Shown here: one piece after another, positions 12,826 through 21,538 of the stretch
Numbering within the stretch: position 1 is the stretch's first letter
Layout: the number at the start of each line of letters is the position of its first letter
DNA from: Rhizobium sp. Leaf262
GTDB taxonomy: Bacteria; Pseudomonadota; Alphaproteobacteria; Rhizobiales; Rhizobiaceae
Length of the DNA stretch: 64,000 bases
NCBI RefSeq assembly: GCF_001422245.1
Contig: NZ_LMMM01000007.1
Location: forward strand, 912 to 64,911
Direction of reading: 5' to 3'
Translations under genes and position numbers: made by a program
Notes under the pieces: generated by a model
What the model was told of the DNA's origin: nothing
The model's input: the letters and a program-made list of their open reading frames with translations, nothing else
The model's database searches: none

Positions 12826-15084
12826 GTGGTGGTGAGGAATGACCCGCGCAAGGTTGCTGCGTCAAGCATCCGCTTGCCAAAATCGAACAGGAATTCGTTG
12901 CAGGTGCAGGAAGATAAAGACAAGAAACAAACGCGCCGTAAACGCCATATTCTGCTGAGGATCGATTCATGGATCGATTCCGGCCTGTGGACGGCTGCGT
13001 CGCGCGTGTTCGATTTCTGGGAAGAGGTTACCATCGCTTCGCGCAAACTGCACGTGCGCGGCTGGAAGAAATTCCTCATCAACATCACCGACGACGCGTT
13101 GACCGTCGGCACAGCCGGTACCGTGCTGATGCTGGCGCTGGCCCTGCCCGCCTTCGAGGAAACCAAGAAGGACTGGCGCTATCGCGGTGATTTCGCCGTC
13201 ACATTCCTGGATCGTTACGGCAACACCATCGGCCATCGCGGCATCATCCACGAAGATTCCGTACCGATCGACCAGATGCCGGATCATTTCATTAAAGCGG
13301 TTCTGGCCACCGAAGACCGTCGCTTCTTCGACCATTTCGGCATCGATTTCATCGGCCTTGCCCGCGCCATGAGCGAGAATGCGCGCGCTGGCGGCGTCGT
13401 GCAGGGCGGCTCCACGCTGACGCAGCAGCTGGCCAAGAACCTGTTTCTGACCAATGAACGCTCGCTGGAACGCAAGATCAAGGAAGCCTTTCTGGCGCTT
13501 TGGCTGGAAGCCAACATGTCGAAGAAAGAGATTCTCGCGCTTTATCTCGACCGCGCCTATATGGGCGGCGGCACATTCGGTGCGGCGGCGGCGGCGCAGT
13601 TCTATTTCGGTAAAAACCTGACGGATGTGACGCTGGCGGAATCCGCCATTCTGGCCGGTCTGTTCAAGGCACCGGCGAAATACGCGCCGCACGTCAACCT
13701 TCCCGCTGCCCGCGCCCGCGCCAACACGGTTCTTTCCAACCTCGTGCAGGGTGGCTTGATGACCGAAGGTCAGGTCGTCGGCGCACGCCGCAATCCGGCC
13801 ACCGTCATCGACCGCGAAGACGTGAAAGCCCCGGATTATTTCCTCGACTGGGCCTTTGACGAAGTGCAGCGGCTGGCCAAGGACGGCAAGATCAAGGACC
13901 ATACGGTCGTTGTGCGCACCACCATCGACACCGGGCTTCAACAGGCCGCCGAACAGGCGATGGAGGGCAGTCTTCGCGAGTTCGGAGACGGTTACAAGGT
14001 CAAGCAGGGCGCGATGGTGATGGTCGAGAATGGCGGCGGCATTCGCGCCATGGTCGGTGGCCGTGACTATGGCGAAAGCCAGTTCAACCGCGCGACGGCG
14101 GCTCTTCGCCAGCCGGGCTCATCCTTCAAGGTGTATACCTACTCCGCTGCCATGGAGAAGGGCTACAAGCCGGAGACGCTGATTTCAGATGCGCCCGTGA
14201 CATGGCGCGGCTGGTCTCCGCAGAACTATGGCCGCTCCTATGCGGGCAAGGTGACGTTGCAGACAGCCCTTGCCAAATCCTACAACACCGTGCCGGTGCG
14301 GCTTGCCAAGGATGTTCTGGGCACGCAGATCATCGCCGATACGGCGAAAGCCATGGGCGTTGCCACACCGCTGCGGACCGACAAGACCATTCCACTCGGC
14401 ACGTCGGAACTGACGGTGCTGGATCAGGCGACCGGCTATGCCGTGTTCCCGGCAGGCGGCATGCAATCGCGCCGTCACGGCATCGAGCAGGTGCTGGATT
14501 ACGAAGGCAAGGTTCTCTACGACTTCGACCGCGACGAGCCGCCGGCGCATCGCGTGCTGTCGGAAGAAGCCAATTCCAAGATGAACCGCATGCTGGTGAC
14601 CATTCCCGTGGAGGGAACGGCACGACGCGGCGCACTTGACAACGGCATCGTCTCCGGCGGCAAGACCGGCACGTCGCAGTCTTACCGCGACGCCTGGTAT
14701 GTCGGCTTTACCGGCAACTACACGACTGCCGTGTGGTTCGGCAACGACGACTTCACCTCCATGAACAACATGACCGGCGGCGCCCTGCCCGCCATGACGT
14801 TCAAGCGACTGATGGACTATGCCCATCAGGGCATGGAGCTGCGCCCCATCCCCGGCATCCCCAACCCGCTGCCAACCGGCTCACGCCCGCAACCGGCGGC
14901 CCACGGCGCCCAGATCGCCTCTGCCGACGCCAATCCCCTACCGGCCCTTACCCGCCCACGCTCTCTTTCCGCCGAAGCAACAAGAGTTATCCGCTCTATC
15001 GGCAAGAAGCTGAAGGAAGCCTCTGCGCCATCGCTGACGGTGCAGAAGGTGGCCGATGTGGGGAGTGATGGGGTGAAGCGGTAG
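12826..15084 (+). CDS. Class A penicillin-binding protein (glycosyltransferase/transpeptidase)
   Basis: The 752-residue bifunctional enzyme polymerises and cross-links peptidoglycan. It has a basic cytoplasmic tail, one membrane anchor (about 93-110), a GT51 domain with ATEDRRFFDHFGID (Glu163) and GGSTLTQQLAKN, and a transpeptidase domain with SSFK (Ser432, Lys435), SYN (485-487) and KTGTS (613-617). The C-terminal 70 residues are Pro/Ala-rich and likely disordered. Translation begins at GTG 12826 or the next codon, also GTG. It lies alone between divergent ycgN and the two-cysteine membrane genes. It resembles PBP1a-type proteins of rhizobia. Confidence 0.95.
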   Translation: MVVRNDPRKVAASSIRLPKSNRNSLQVQEDKDKKQTRRKRHILLRIDSWIDSGLWTAASRVFDFWEEVTIASRKLHVRGWKKFLINITDDALTVGTAGTVLMLALALPAFEETKKDWRYRGDFAVTFLDRYGNTIGHRGIIHEDSVPIDQMPDHFIKAVLATEDRRFFDHFGIDFIGLARAMSENARAGGVVQGGSTLTQQLAKNLFLTNERSLERKIKEAFLALWLEANMSKKEILALYLDRAYMGGGTFGAAAAAQFYFGKNLTDVTLAESAILAGLFKAPAKYAPHVNLPAARARANTVLSNLVQGGLMTEGQVVGARRNPATVIDREDVKAPDYFLDWAFDEVQRLAKDGKIKDHTVVVRTTIDTGLQQAAEQAMEGSLREFGDGYKVKQGAMVMVENGGGIRAMVGGRDYGESQFNRATAALRQPGSSFKVYTYSAAMEKGYKPETLISDAPVTWRGWSPQNYGRSYAGKVTLQTALAKSYNTVPVRLAKDVLGTQIIADTAKAMGVATPLRTDKTIPLGTSELTVLDQATGYAVFPAGGMQSRRHGIEQVLDYEGKVLYDFDRDEPPAHRVLSEEANSKMNRMLVTIPVEGTARRGALDNGIVSGGKTGTSQSYRDAWYVGFTGNYTTAVWFGNDDFTSMNNMTGGALPAMTFKRLMDYAHQGMELRPIPGIPNPLPTGSRPQPAAHGAQIASADANPLPALTRPRSLSAEATRVIRSIGKKLKEASAPSLTVQKVADVGSDGVKR

Positions 15085-15273
15085 CGCTTTTCACAGAATT
15101 GCGTGTTTTCGTTGGATGGCCCTCTGCCGGATGAGCGCCATCTCGATCGACGAGTGAGTATCTGCCCATCTATCGCCAGAGATGCAGCACGCTTGTGCGA
15201 CCCCATGCTGGTTGAAAAATTATCTACCTGTGATAGCGAATATGCCGACACAGGGTGATAAGCAAAAGGCAAT

Positions 15274-15978
15274 ATGGCGTCGCAATCGCGTATCAGATCG
15301 GGCTTTATCGACGTGGCCAGTCTTGTGCTTGCGCTTCTGGCCGGGCTTGTTGGCGAGCGGGCCGGATTTCTTCTTCACATGCCGCACTTTCCAGCAGTGA
15401 TTGGAGACAGCCAAGCGCTGTGGCGGTTTTTTGCAAACGGCCCGCAGAATCCAAATTCTCTTTTTATGATTCTCATTCTGACCGTGGCCACTGGCACATC
15501 CTGGGTCATAGACAACGTTGCCGGCATTGACGAAGCGCGGCAACGCTTGCGTGCTATCAGCAAACCTGTCCGCCATGCTTACATGGGCATTGCATTACTT
15601 TTGACACCCTTGTTGTTTATGGTTTCCGCCTTCACGTTTTTAAAGATGTGTCTGACCGCGGCAGCGACCGTTCTTCATCGTCTCGTTTACATTCGGGCAG
15701 AACGGAATGGCGTACCGCGCATTCCTTTACGAATCGCAGCCGGCTTATTCTTCGGGATAATGGTTGGTCTTATCCTGACGGATCAGCAGCAATCGGTCTA
15801 CAATTGCAAATCCGATACTCTTCGGCTTCTTTCAGGTGACATGGTGCCTTGCACCCAGATCGTCCTGCTGGGCAGCGGTCCGTTCGTCATCGTGGAAGGA
15901 CCTGCGAAACCAAGGCTCATCAAGACGAGCGACTTCGGCCTGGAAGAGGTCGACAGGACTTCGGAACACAGCCCATGA
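15274..15978 (+). CDS. Membrane protein with C-terminal two-Cys domain (paralogue 1)
   Basis: The 234-residue product has about four hydrophobic segments (near 13-35, 60-78, 98-125 and 150-172). A soluble tail follows with two cysteines (YNCKSDTLRLLSGDMVPCTQIVLLG) and a VIVEG strand. The next gene encodes a protein of the same layout. The genes overlap by ATGA, so they are co-translated. No family was recognised. The neighbouring immunity-type genes suggest an accessory, possibly protective, role; that is inference. Confidence 0.65.
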   Translation: MASQSRIRSGFIDVASLVLALLAGLVGERAGFLLHMPHFPAVIGDSQALWRFFANGPQNPNSLFMILILTVATGTSWVIDNVAGIDEARQRLRAISKPVRHAYMGIALLLTPLLFMVSAFTFLKMCLTAAATVLHRLVYIRAERNGVPRIPLRIAAGLFFGIMVGLILTDQQQSVYNCKSDTLRLLSGDMVPCTQIVLLGSGPFVIVEGPAKPRLIKTSDFGLEEVDRTSEHSP

Positions 15979-16709
15979 GCGAGCCTGACATCAAACGACC
16001 CACGAGACTAGCGAGATATGGCGCAGCTCTCATGTTTGTCGTCGTCATGATCCTGCTGCTCTGCGCCATGTTGCTCGGCGCGCAACTGGCCTTTCTCGTG
16101 CATCTTCCAAGGCTTTCTGAACTCTTGCGTGATGGGCACTCCATGTGGCTGGTTTTTTCCACCTGGCCGGATACCCGTTTCGGACTGTTTTTCGCCATGG
16201 CATACTTCGTCAACATCGAGGTACACAAGTTTTCCGACTTTCGGAGCTTCCGCAACTGGATCGGACAGTTGGACCGTCGACATCTGGTCGCAGTGATCGC
16301 TACCTCGATCTTCCTGATGCCTCTGTTATGGGGTGCAGGCATGACGTTATTGCTGTCCATAGCCGCCATTATCCTGTGCTGCATCGTTGGCGGCATACTT
16401 CTGCAATGGGCGCAAAAAGCTGGCGTCCCTACAAGCATCGTTGTCGTGGCAAGCGCTGTAGCAATCGGTTTTTTCGGCAACGTGCTGATGTTCAAGTCCG
16501 GTGATGACACATTCCTGTGTCGCAAAGGATCGGTCGAACTGACCTCTGGCCAGACGGTGACCTGCGACAGAATCGTATCTTTTTCCGATAAGTCGCTTTG
16601 GCTCATCGAGGAGGCAAGCCAGGTTCGCCTCGTCGGGCGGCACGATCTTGAGTTTAGGAAGGTGTTGGACGCGTCCAGCCTGAAAGATGTGAATTCGGAG
16701 GTTCGTTGA
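15975..16709 (+). CDS. Membrane protein with C-terminal two-Cys domain (paralogue 2)
   Basis: The 244-residue product shares the plan of the preceding gene. An early hydrophobic stretch ends in FLVHLPRLSELLRDGHSMW (against FLLHMPHFPAVIGDSQALW), with several membrane segments. The tail FLCRKGSVELTSGQTVTCDRIV matches the cysteine spacing and the SG..V.C..IV pattern of paralogue 1. The start ATG overlaps the upstream stop. The pair looks like an old tandem duplication that has diverged widely. Function is unknown. Confidence 0.65.
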   Translation: MSEPDIKRPTRLARYGAALMFVVVMILLLCAMLLGAQLAFLVHLPRLSELLRDGHSMWLVFSTWPDTRFGLFFAMAYFVNIEVHKFSDFRSFRNWIGQLDRRHLVAVIATSIFLMPLLWGAGMTLLLSIAAIILCCIVGGILLQWAQKAGVPTSIVVVASAVAIGFFGNVLMFKSGDDTFLCRKGSVELTSGQTVTCDRIVSFSDKSLWLIEEASQVRLVGRHDLEFRKVLDASSLKDVNSEVR

Positions 16710-16710
16710 G

Positions 16711-17040
16711 ATGAGCACGGTATCCGACGATTTCCCTGCGCTTTTCAGCCTGATTGGAAACTATCTGCATCAGGATATGGACGTCGAGTTCGACACCGTG
16801 CCCCAAGCGCTTGCTGGCTATTCACGTGTCACAGAACCCGATAAAAAACATCAGCTGCTTGATGAAATGGAGACTTTCCTCGGACGCTACCATAACGATC
16901 TCGAAGGAGAGTTTTCCAGACGATACTGGTTCGACTTCACACCTGACATCATCGGACAAACAGTGCCGGAATTCTTCCAAATGCTAAAGACGATCCTCGA
17001 TGACCCGGATAGTTATCAGCGCTTTGAAACGGGCGATTAA
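16711..17040 (+). CDS. CdiI-type immunity protein (contact-dependent inhibition)
   Basis: The 109-residue protein fits the CdiI_2 family of immunity proteins, which bind and block the toxic tip of a contact-dependent inhibition or related polymorphic toxin. The pattern is FPALFSLIGNYLHQDMDVEFDTVPQALAGY near the N-terminus and WFDFTPDIIGQTVPEFFQMLKTILDD near the C-terminus. It starts two bases after the preceding stop, as one unit with the two membrane genes. No CdiA or CdiB gene is in the window, so it is an orphan immunity gene here. Confidence 0.75.
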   Translation: MSTVSDDFPALFSLIGNYLHQDMDVEFDTVPQALAGYSRVTEPDKKHQLLDEMETFLGRYHNDLEGEFSRRYWFDFTPDIIGQTVPEFFQMLKTILDDPDSYQRFETGD

Positions 17041-17147
17041 GACGCGGAGGAGTGACGCGCTGACCCCATGCCGGTAGCGAGTATGTTGCCCAGAAGTGTT
17101 TCAAGAACGCTGCCATGCGTCGTCGTCTCTACCAGTAGGCGGTGCCA

Positions 17148-17639
17148 TCACTCATCATCATCATCGATGCGCATATCGCTGACGAACTGACTAAAGCTTT
17201 GAGAATATTGAGTGATCAAACCATTCTCTTCCGCTTCATCCAGAGGTTCCGGGTCACCTTCATAGGCAACCATTTCGTGGTCGAGCATGAAAATTTGCCC
17301 GTACCTGTCCTGTGTAACGCAGAGCATGATGGAATTGCCGCCTGCATCATTGCCGATGACAAGCAAACCTTCCGGCAGAGGATATGAGCTGGGCTTGGCG
17401 AAATTTTTTTCCACTTCTGCCAGAGAATTCATGTGGCGCAACAGCAAATCACGCCCCGGTGCGTCGAGATAGGCGACAGGGGGCTCGAAAATCATGCCGC
17501 CTCCGGATATGCCCAGAAAGGTGCGGTAATCCGCTGGCAAGGTCTTGCCCAGCTTTTTCTCGAACGCCAGAAGTTGACCTTCCGTCGCCCGCTCGCCGCC
17601 CCTGTTTTCGATGGTGGCAGCAAATTCCTCGAGTGTCAT
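17148..17639 (-). CDS. SMI1/KNR4 (SUKH) family immunity-type protein
   Basis: The 163-residue protein carries the SUKH pattern: TEGQLLAFEKKLGKTLPADYRTFLGISGGG near residue 19 and LLVIGNDAGGNSIMLCVTQDRYGQIFMLDHE in the middle. An acidic tail (DMRIDDDDE) ends the protein. SUKH proteins often protect against nuclease-type polymorphic toxins. It is convergent with the CdiI-like gene, which strengthens the impression of an immunity island, though SUKH proteins also occur in housekeeping roles. Confidence 0.8.
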   Translation of the reverse strand: MTLEEFAATIENRGGERATEGQLLAFEKKLGKTLPADYRTFLGISGGGMIFEPPVAYLDAPGRDLLLRHMNSLAEVEKNFAKPSSYPLPEGLLVIGNDAGGNSIMLCVTQDRYGQIFMLDHEMVAYEGDPEPLDEAEENGLITQYSQSFSQFVSDMRIDDDDE

Positions 17640-17690
17640 GTCTTCTCTCTCCTCATATTGACTGACTTGAAAGCTCAGGCTTTCGCGGTT

Positions 17691-17984
17691 CTAAACAGGT
17701 GGATTTGCTCGGTCTCCAAGACTGCCGAGGATACTCATCAGTGCGAGTGCAAAGGATATATAAGTCAATTTAGTCTGCGAAAACGATCTCAGTCCTGCGG
17801 GGCTTCGGACCAGAACCACGCCGTAATAAATGAGCGTATGTGCGCACAGAAAAACGATCATTGGGCCGGTGAGAACGCCGAGTGCCCCGCCCCAGTTACC
17901 ATCACCCGCCATTTGCGCAGCAGGCACTGCATTCAAGAAACCGGGCAAAATCAAAAGCAAAACAACACAGATAGTCAGCCGCAT
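17691..17984 (-). CDS. Small membrane protein, unknown function
   Basis: About 97 residues. The first 22 look like a signal peptide or anchor (MRLTICVVLLLILPGFLNAVPA). Two more hydrophobic segments follow (LTGPMIVFLCAHTLIYYGVVLV and YISFALALMSILGSL). A longer start 12 codons upstream is possible, but this ATG gives a proper membrane N-terminus. The family was not recognised. It lies behind the SUKH gene on the same strand, transcribed towards it. Confidence 0.55.
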   Translation of the reverse strand: MRLTICVVLLLILPGFLNAVPAAQMAGDGNWGGALGVLTGPMIVFLCAHTLIYYGVVLVRSPAGLRSFSQTKLTYISFALALMSILGSLGDRANPPV

Positions 17985-18058
17985 CTTTATATGTTCCTCA
18001 AGCTCGAAGGAAAAGATCAACTCAAGGGTGTTTTAATTGTGGCAGCAGATACGCTTTC

Positions 18059-18330
18059 ATGCATTGTTGGCAAACGGTCATAAAGGTCTTTGCCGCCTTT
18101 CTACTGTCTACAGCGTTCGGCTACATGCTTGCAAAGATCGTAAAAGCGGGGCCGAAGTGGGCCAGTCGTCGGCCTCGGCGTGCTTCCGCCGGACACAAGC
18201 CGGGCTTCTGTTTTCATGGCTCAAGGACCATCCCCTGCCGCTCAGGCTGCCGTCACCATCGGCTTTTTTGTGCTGACGCTGTCCGTCTTCTGGCTTCTTA
18301 AATCGATGTTTCAGGAAAGAGAGGACTGAT
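18059..18330 (+). pseudogene. Possible frameshifted two-helix membrane protein
   Basis: The frame from 18059 encodes a plausible membrane helix (VIKVFAAFLLSTAFGYMLAKIV) and then runs into Arg/His-rich shadow sequence. The frame from 18144 encodes a second helix (AAVTIGFFVLTLSVFWLLKSMF) and stops at 18330. Together they would make a normal small two-helix protein if one base were gained or lost near 18150-18215. Alternatively, the second part is a separate 37-residue gene from ATG 18216. The region 18331-18501 holds nothing recognisable. Confidence 0.3.
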
Positions 18331-18501
18331 GTTGTCGGCCTCAGAGATGAGATAAGGTCTTTTCTTCGTTTTGAATGGCAGATCGGTCGGTGCCCCTTCT
18401 GCAACCAATCCTCATGTCGAACCGTTAGCTCCACATATGTAAAACCTCCAGGCACCACAAAGACTTGGGCGGTTTGGTGATTTCGGGTTGGAGCTTGGAC
18501 C

Positions 18502-18933
18502 ATGAGTGAAGCGTCGCGTGCAGAAGCCTCTGCATATCCATTTCAACTGTATTTCGTGCCTTTTCCCTTCGTCTGCTTTTCGCTGGCGCTGGGCACGGAC
18601 ATCGCGTTCTGGCAGACGGCCAATCTGATGTGGTCGAATTTTTCCGCATGGTTGCTGTTTGCTGGACTGGTATTTGGCGGCGTTGCCATTCTGGCAGGAC
18701 TGGTGGATTTGCTGCGCAGGCGTACGCGGCCGATGAGACCATCGTTTTTTGCGATCATTCTGTTTCTGGTGATGCTGGTGCTGGCTTTCGTCAACAGCCT
18801 TGTCCACGCCGGGGATGGCTGGACGGCAGTGGTGCCTTACGGGCTGTTGCTTTCGGCTATTACGTTCGTCGTTGCACTGATGGCGGTTGCGGCATCTTCC
18901 CGTAAATATGCACGTCTCGCCTGGAGAGTATGA
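18502..18933 (+). CDS. DUF2231-family membrane protein
   Basis: The 143-residue protein has four membrane segments and the family pattern PFQLYFVPFPFVCFSLALGTDIAFWQT at its start, with FAGLVFGGVAILAGLVDLLRRR after it. DUF2231 proteins often sit beside membrane redox or sugar dehydrogenase genes, and here the next gene starts two bases after the stop, so the two are probably one operon. Its role is unknown but could be anchoring or electron transfer. Confidence 0.85.
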   Translation: MSEASRAEASAYPFQLYFVPFPFVCFSLALGTDIAFWQTANLMWSNFSAWLLFAGLVFGGVAILAGLVDLLRRRTRPMRPSFFAIILFLVMLVLAFVNSLVHAGDGWTAVVPYGLLLSAITFVVALMAVAASSRKYARLAWRV

Positions 18934-18934
18934 T

Positions 18935-20371
18935 ATGGCCACCCGCATTCTTGCCCCCGCACTTCTTCTCACCGGCGTCGTATTGGTCCTGCCAGCATGC
19001 AGCGATCAGAATGGCAATTTCGATACTGCGCAGCAGATCGGAGCCGATCCCGTTCTTCCCGAACCCTCCATGAGCCTTATCCCCGATCTGAAGGTCGCAG
19101 AAGTCGTGGGCTGGAAGGATGGCGAAACGCCCAAGGTCCCTGAGGGATTGAAGATTACGGTTTACCAGAAGGATTTGGTCAACCCGCGCACCGTGCACAC
19201 TTTGCCGAATGGCGATGTGCTGGTTGTGCAATCGCGCGAGCCGAAGGGTGGTCAATCGGCGTCACGACCGAAGGATATCATTCGTGGCTGGATCATGGCG
19301 ATTGCGCATGGAACCAGTGGCGGCACGCCCAAGGAAAGCAATATCATCACGCTGCTGCGAGACACCAATCGCGACGGCACCGTGGACGAGCGGCACGATC
19401 TGCTGACCAAGCTGGATTCGCCCTTCGGCCTCGCTTTTGCGGATGATACGCTTTACGTCGCCACATCCAACCAGATTCTCGCCTACCCGTATCAACTCGG
19501 CCAGAACGAGATCACAGGCGAGCCGCGTGTGTTGACGCAGTTGCCCGGCGGGCCGATCAATCATCACTGGACCAAGGATCTGGCGCTGAGCCCGGATGGC
19601 AAGTTTCTCTACGCCTCGGTCGGTTCCAACTCCAATATCACTGAAAATGGGCTCGAGGCGGAAAAGAACCGCGCCGCCATTCTGCAGGTGGACCGTCAGA
19701 CGGGCGCATTCAAGCTGTTTGCCTCAGGTCTGCGCAATCCCAATGGTCTTGCCTTCAATCCTGAGAGCAAGGAGCTGTGGGCCGTTATCAACGAACGCGA
19801 CGAGCTTGGCCCCAATCTCGTGCCCGACTACATGACGTCTGTGAAGGAAGGCGGCTTTTACGGCTGGCCCTGGAGCTATTACGGCAACCACGTCGATAAC
19901 AGGGTCTACCCGCCGCGCCCTGATATGGTGGAGAAGGCCATCAAGCCGGACTATGCGCTTTCCAGCCACGTCGCCGCGCTGGGCCTGACATTTTCGCTGA
20001 ACTCCGCTTTGCCCGCACCTTACGCAAACGGCGCATTCATCGGAGAACACGGCAGCTGGAACCGTACTGCCTTCAACGGTTATCGCGTGACCTATGTCCC
20101 CTTCGAGAATGGAAAGCCCGTCGGCAAAACGCAGGACGTGGTGACCGGCTTCATCGAGGGCGACAAGGCGAAAGGCCGTCCGGTCGGCGTCGGTATCGAT
20201 GGCACCGGCGCGCTGCTGGTGGCAGATGATGCCGGCAATACCGTATGGCGCGTGGCCGCCGCAGACGGCAAGATGACACCGGCGCCAATCGCGACGGACG
20301 ATGTATCCGGCACGACAGCTGTTACGACGCCAGCTCCGGCACCGGCAACAACGCCTGCACCTGCGAACTGA
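18935..20371 (+). CDS. PQQ-dependent sugar (sorbosone-type) dehydrogenase lipoprotein
   Basis: The 478-residue protein starts with a lipoprotein signal (LVLPAC, acylated Cys22), so it is anchored in the periplasm. The body is a six-bladed propeller typical of soluble glucose/sorbosone dehydrogenases: SPFGLAFADDTLYVATSNQI, HHWTKDLALSPDGKFLYASVGSNSN, LRNPNGLAFNPESKELWAVINERDELG, EGGFYGWPWSYYG and GEHGSWNRTAFNGY. The C-terminal 40 residues are an Ala/Pro/Thr tail. It should oxidise an aldose or sorbosone using PQQ. The start after the signal-peptide rule fits ATG 18935. Confidence 0.9.
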   Translation: MATRILAPALLLTGVVLVLPACSDQNGNFDTAQQIGADPVLPEPSMSLIPDLKVAEVVGWKDGETPKVPEGLKITVYQKDLVNPRTVHTLPNGDVLVVQSREPKGGQSASRPKDIIRGWIMAIAHGTSGGTPKESNIITLLRDTNRDGTVDERHDLLTKLDSPFGLAFADDTLYVATSNQILAYPYQLGQNEITGEPRVLTQLPGGPINHHWTKDLALSPDGKFLYASVGSNSNITENGLEAEKNRAAILQVDRQTGAFKLFASGLRNPNGLAFNPESKELWAVINERDELGPNLVPDYMTSVKEGGFYGWPWSYYGNHVDNRVYPPRPDMVEKAIKPDYALSSHVAALGLTFSLNSALPAPYANGAFIGEHGSWNRTAFNGYRVTYVPFENGKPVGKTQDVVTGFIEGDKAKGRPVGVGIDGTGALLVADDAGNTVWRVAAADGKMTPAPIATDDVSGTTAVTTPAPAPATTPAPAN

Positions 20372-20453
20372 CGCTGGATATCAACAAACGCCGCGAAGCC
20401 TCTGGTTGGCGGCGTTTGCGTGTTCATTCCACCGATACGATGGCGGACAGATG

Positions 20454-21419
20454 TTAGCCGTTCAGAAACTCTATGATAGCTCTGTTCACCGCATCGGGCG
20501 CTTCCTGCGGTAGCCAGTGGCCTGCGCCAGCAACAAACTGGCTTTTCGTCAATTCCTGCACCAGTTCAGGCATGGCCTCGATCATATCTCTCATGCCGGG
20601 AATGGCTAGACCGGTATCGCGCTCCCCAATCAAAAACAGTGCAGGAATGGTCACCTTCAGACCCGAAAGGGATTGCTGAAGCTGCCAGTTCATGTCGAGA
20701 TTTCTGTAGTAATTGAGCCCACCACCAAAGCCGGTGGCAGCGAAGGCACGTACGAACACATCCATGTCATGCGCCGTCAGCCAGGGCAACACGCCTTTCG
20801 GCTCCGGCAGGTCGCTCAACAGCCCGCGTTTGCGGGAAACCATACCGAACGGGTTCGGGGTATCGTCTCCCGGTAGACGTGGCCCGGCCCCGCCGCTGGC
20901 GGCATAGTATATTTTGCGCAGCGTGGTTTCCGGGTCGCGGTCAAGCTCAGCGACAGCCTCCTGCTGCTGGAAATAGAGCGCGTACAGCAATGCCTGGTCC
21001 GTGGCGGGAAATATCGCGCTCGGCGGAACCGGTGGCTGGCCCATCAGCGGTACGCCGATGGCAACCACTTTGTCGAAACGGTCCGGCCGCAGGAGCGCCG
21101 CCTGCCAAGCCACCGTCGCACCCCAATCATTTCCAACGATCGTTGCTTTCTCCGCACCCAGTGCATCGACCAGCGCCACCATGTCAGCCACGAGGTGGAA
21201 AACGGTGAATTGCTCAAAATCCTCTGGCACATCTGTCTGACCATAACCGCGCATATCCGGCGCAACGGCGTGAAACCCTGCCTGCGCAAGGGCTTGAACC
21301 TGATGGCGCCATGCGTGTGAGGTTTCCGGGAAGCCATGGCACAGGATGACGAGAGGCCCCTCACCCGCTTCCAGAATGTTCATCTGCAAGGTTCTGGTTT
21401 TGACCATACGCTGTTTCAT
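20454..21419 (-). CDS. Alpha/beta hydrolase, epoxide-hydrolase type
   Basis: The 321-residue enzyme has HGFPETSHAWRHQ (oxyanion HGxP), nucleophile elbow VGNDWGATVAW (Asp about 104), and the distal catalytic region ERDTGLAIPGMRDM with GAGHWLPQEAPDAVN supplying His. This layout is that of soluble epoxide hydrolases and haloalkane dehalogenase relatives. The start ATG (21417-21419) follows TTGGAGAAAACAG. It is divergent from an Rrf2 regulator, with two dyads between them that probably control it. Confidence 0.9.
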   Translation of the reverse strand: MKQRMVKTRTLQMNILEAGEGPLVILCHGFPETSHAWRHQVQALAQAGFHAVAPDMRGYGQTDVPEDFEQFTVFHLVADMVALVDALGAEKATIVGNDWGATVAWQAALLRPDRFDKVVAIGVPLMGQPPVPPSAIFPATDQALLYALYFQQQEAVAELDRDPETTLRKIYYAASGGAGPRLPGDDTPNPFGMVSRKRGLLSDLPEPKGVLPWLTAHDMDVFVRAFAATGFGGGLNYYRNLDMNWQLQQSLSGLKVTIPALFLIGERDTGLAIPGMRDMIEAMPELVQELTKSQFVAGAGHWLPQEAPDAVNRAIIEFLNG

Positions 21420-21460
21420 ATCTGTTTTCTCCAAGGCATTTGCACCTGCTAGACTTCTTA

Positions 21461-21519
21461 CCGTATCAATATATGTTACGGAATAAGCGACAACAAGATA
21501 CCGTAACAAATATTGTTAC
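21461..21519. promoter_or_regulatory. Two related operator dyads in the hydrolase/Rrf2 intergenic region
   Basis: CCGTATCAATATATGTTACGG (21461-21481, split here as CCGTATCAATA/TATGTTACGG) and GTAACAAATATTGTTAC (21503-21519) share a CCGTAaCAA..TTGTTACgG pattern and are each near-palindromic. They lie between divergent genes, where an autoregulated Rrf2 repressor would bind. The assignment to the Rrf2 protein is inferred from position. Confidence 0.6.
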
Positions 21520-21538
21520 ACTTTGTGGGAGTTCACGA

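Noticed and set aside
12826-15084. Link of the class A penicillin-binding protein and the beta-lactamase homologue as one resistance unit
   Set aside because: They are separated by ycgN and a repeat, lie on opposite strands, and share no visible operator.
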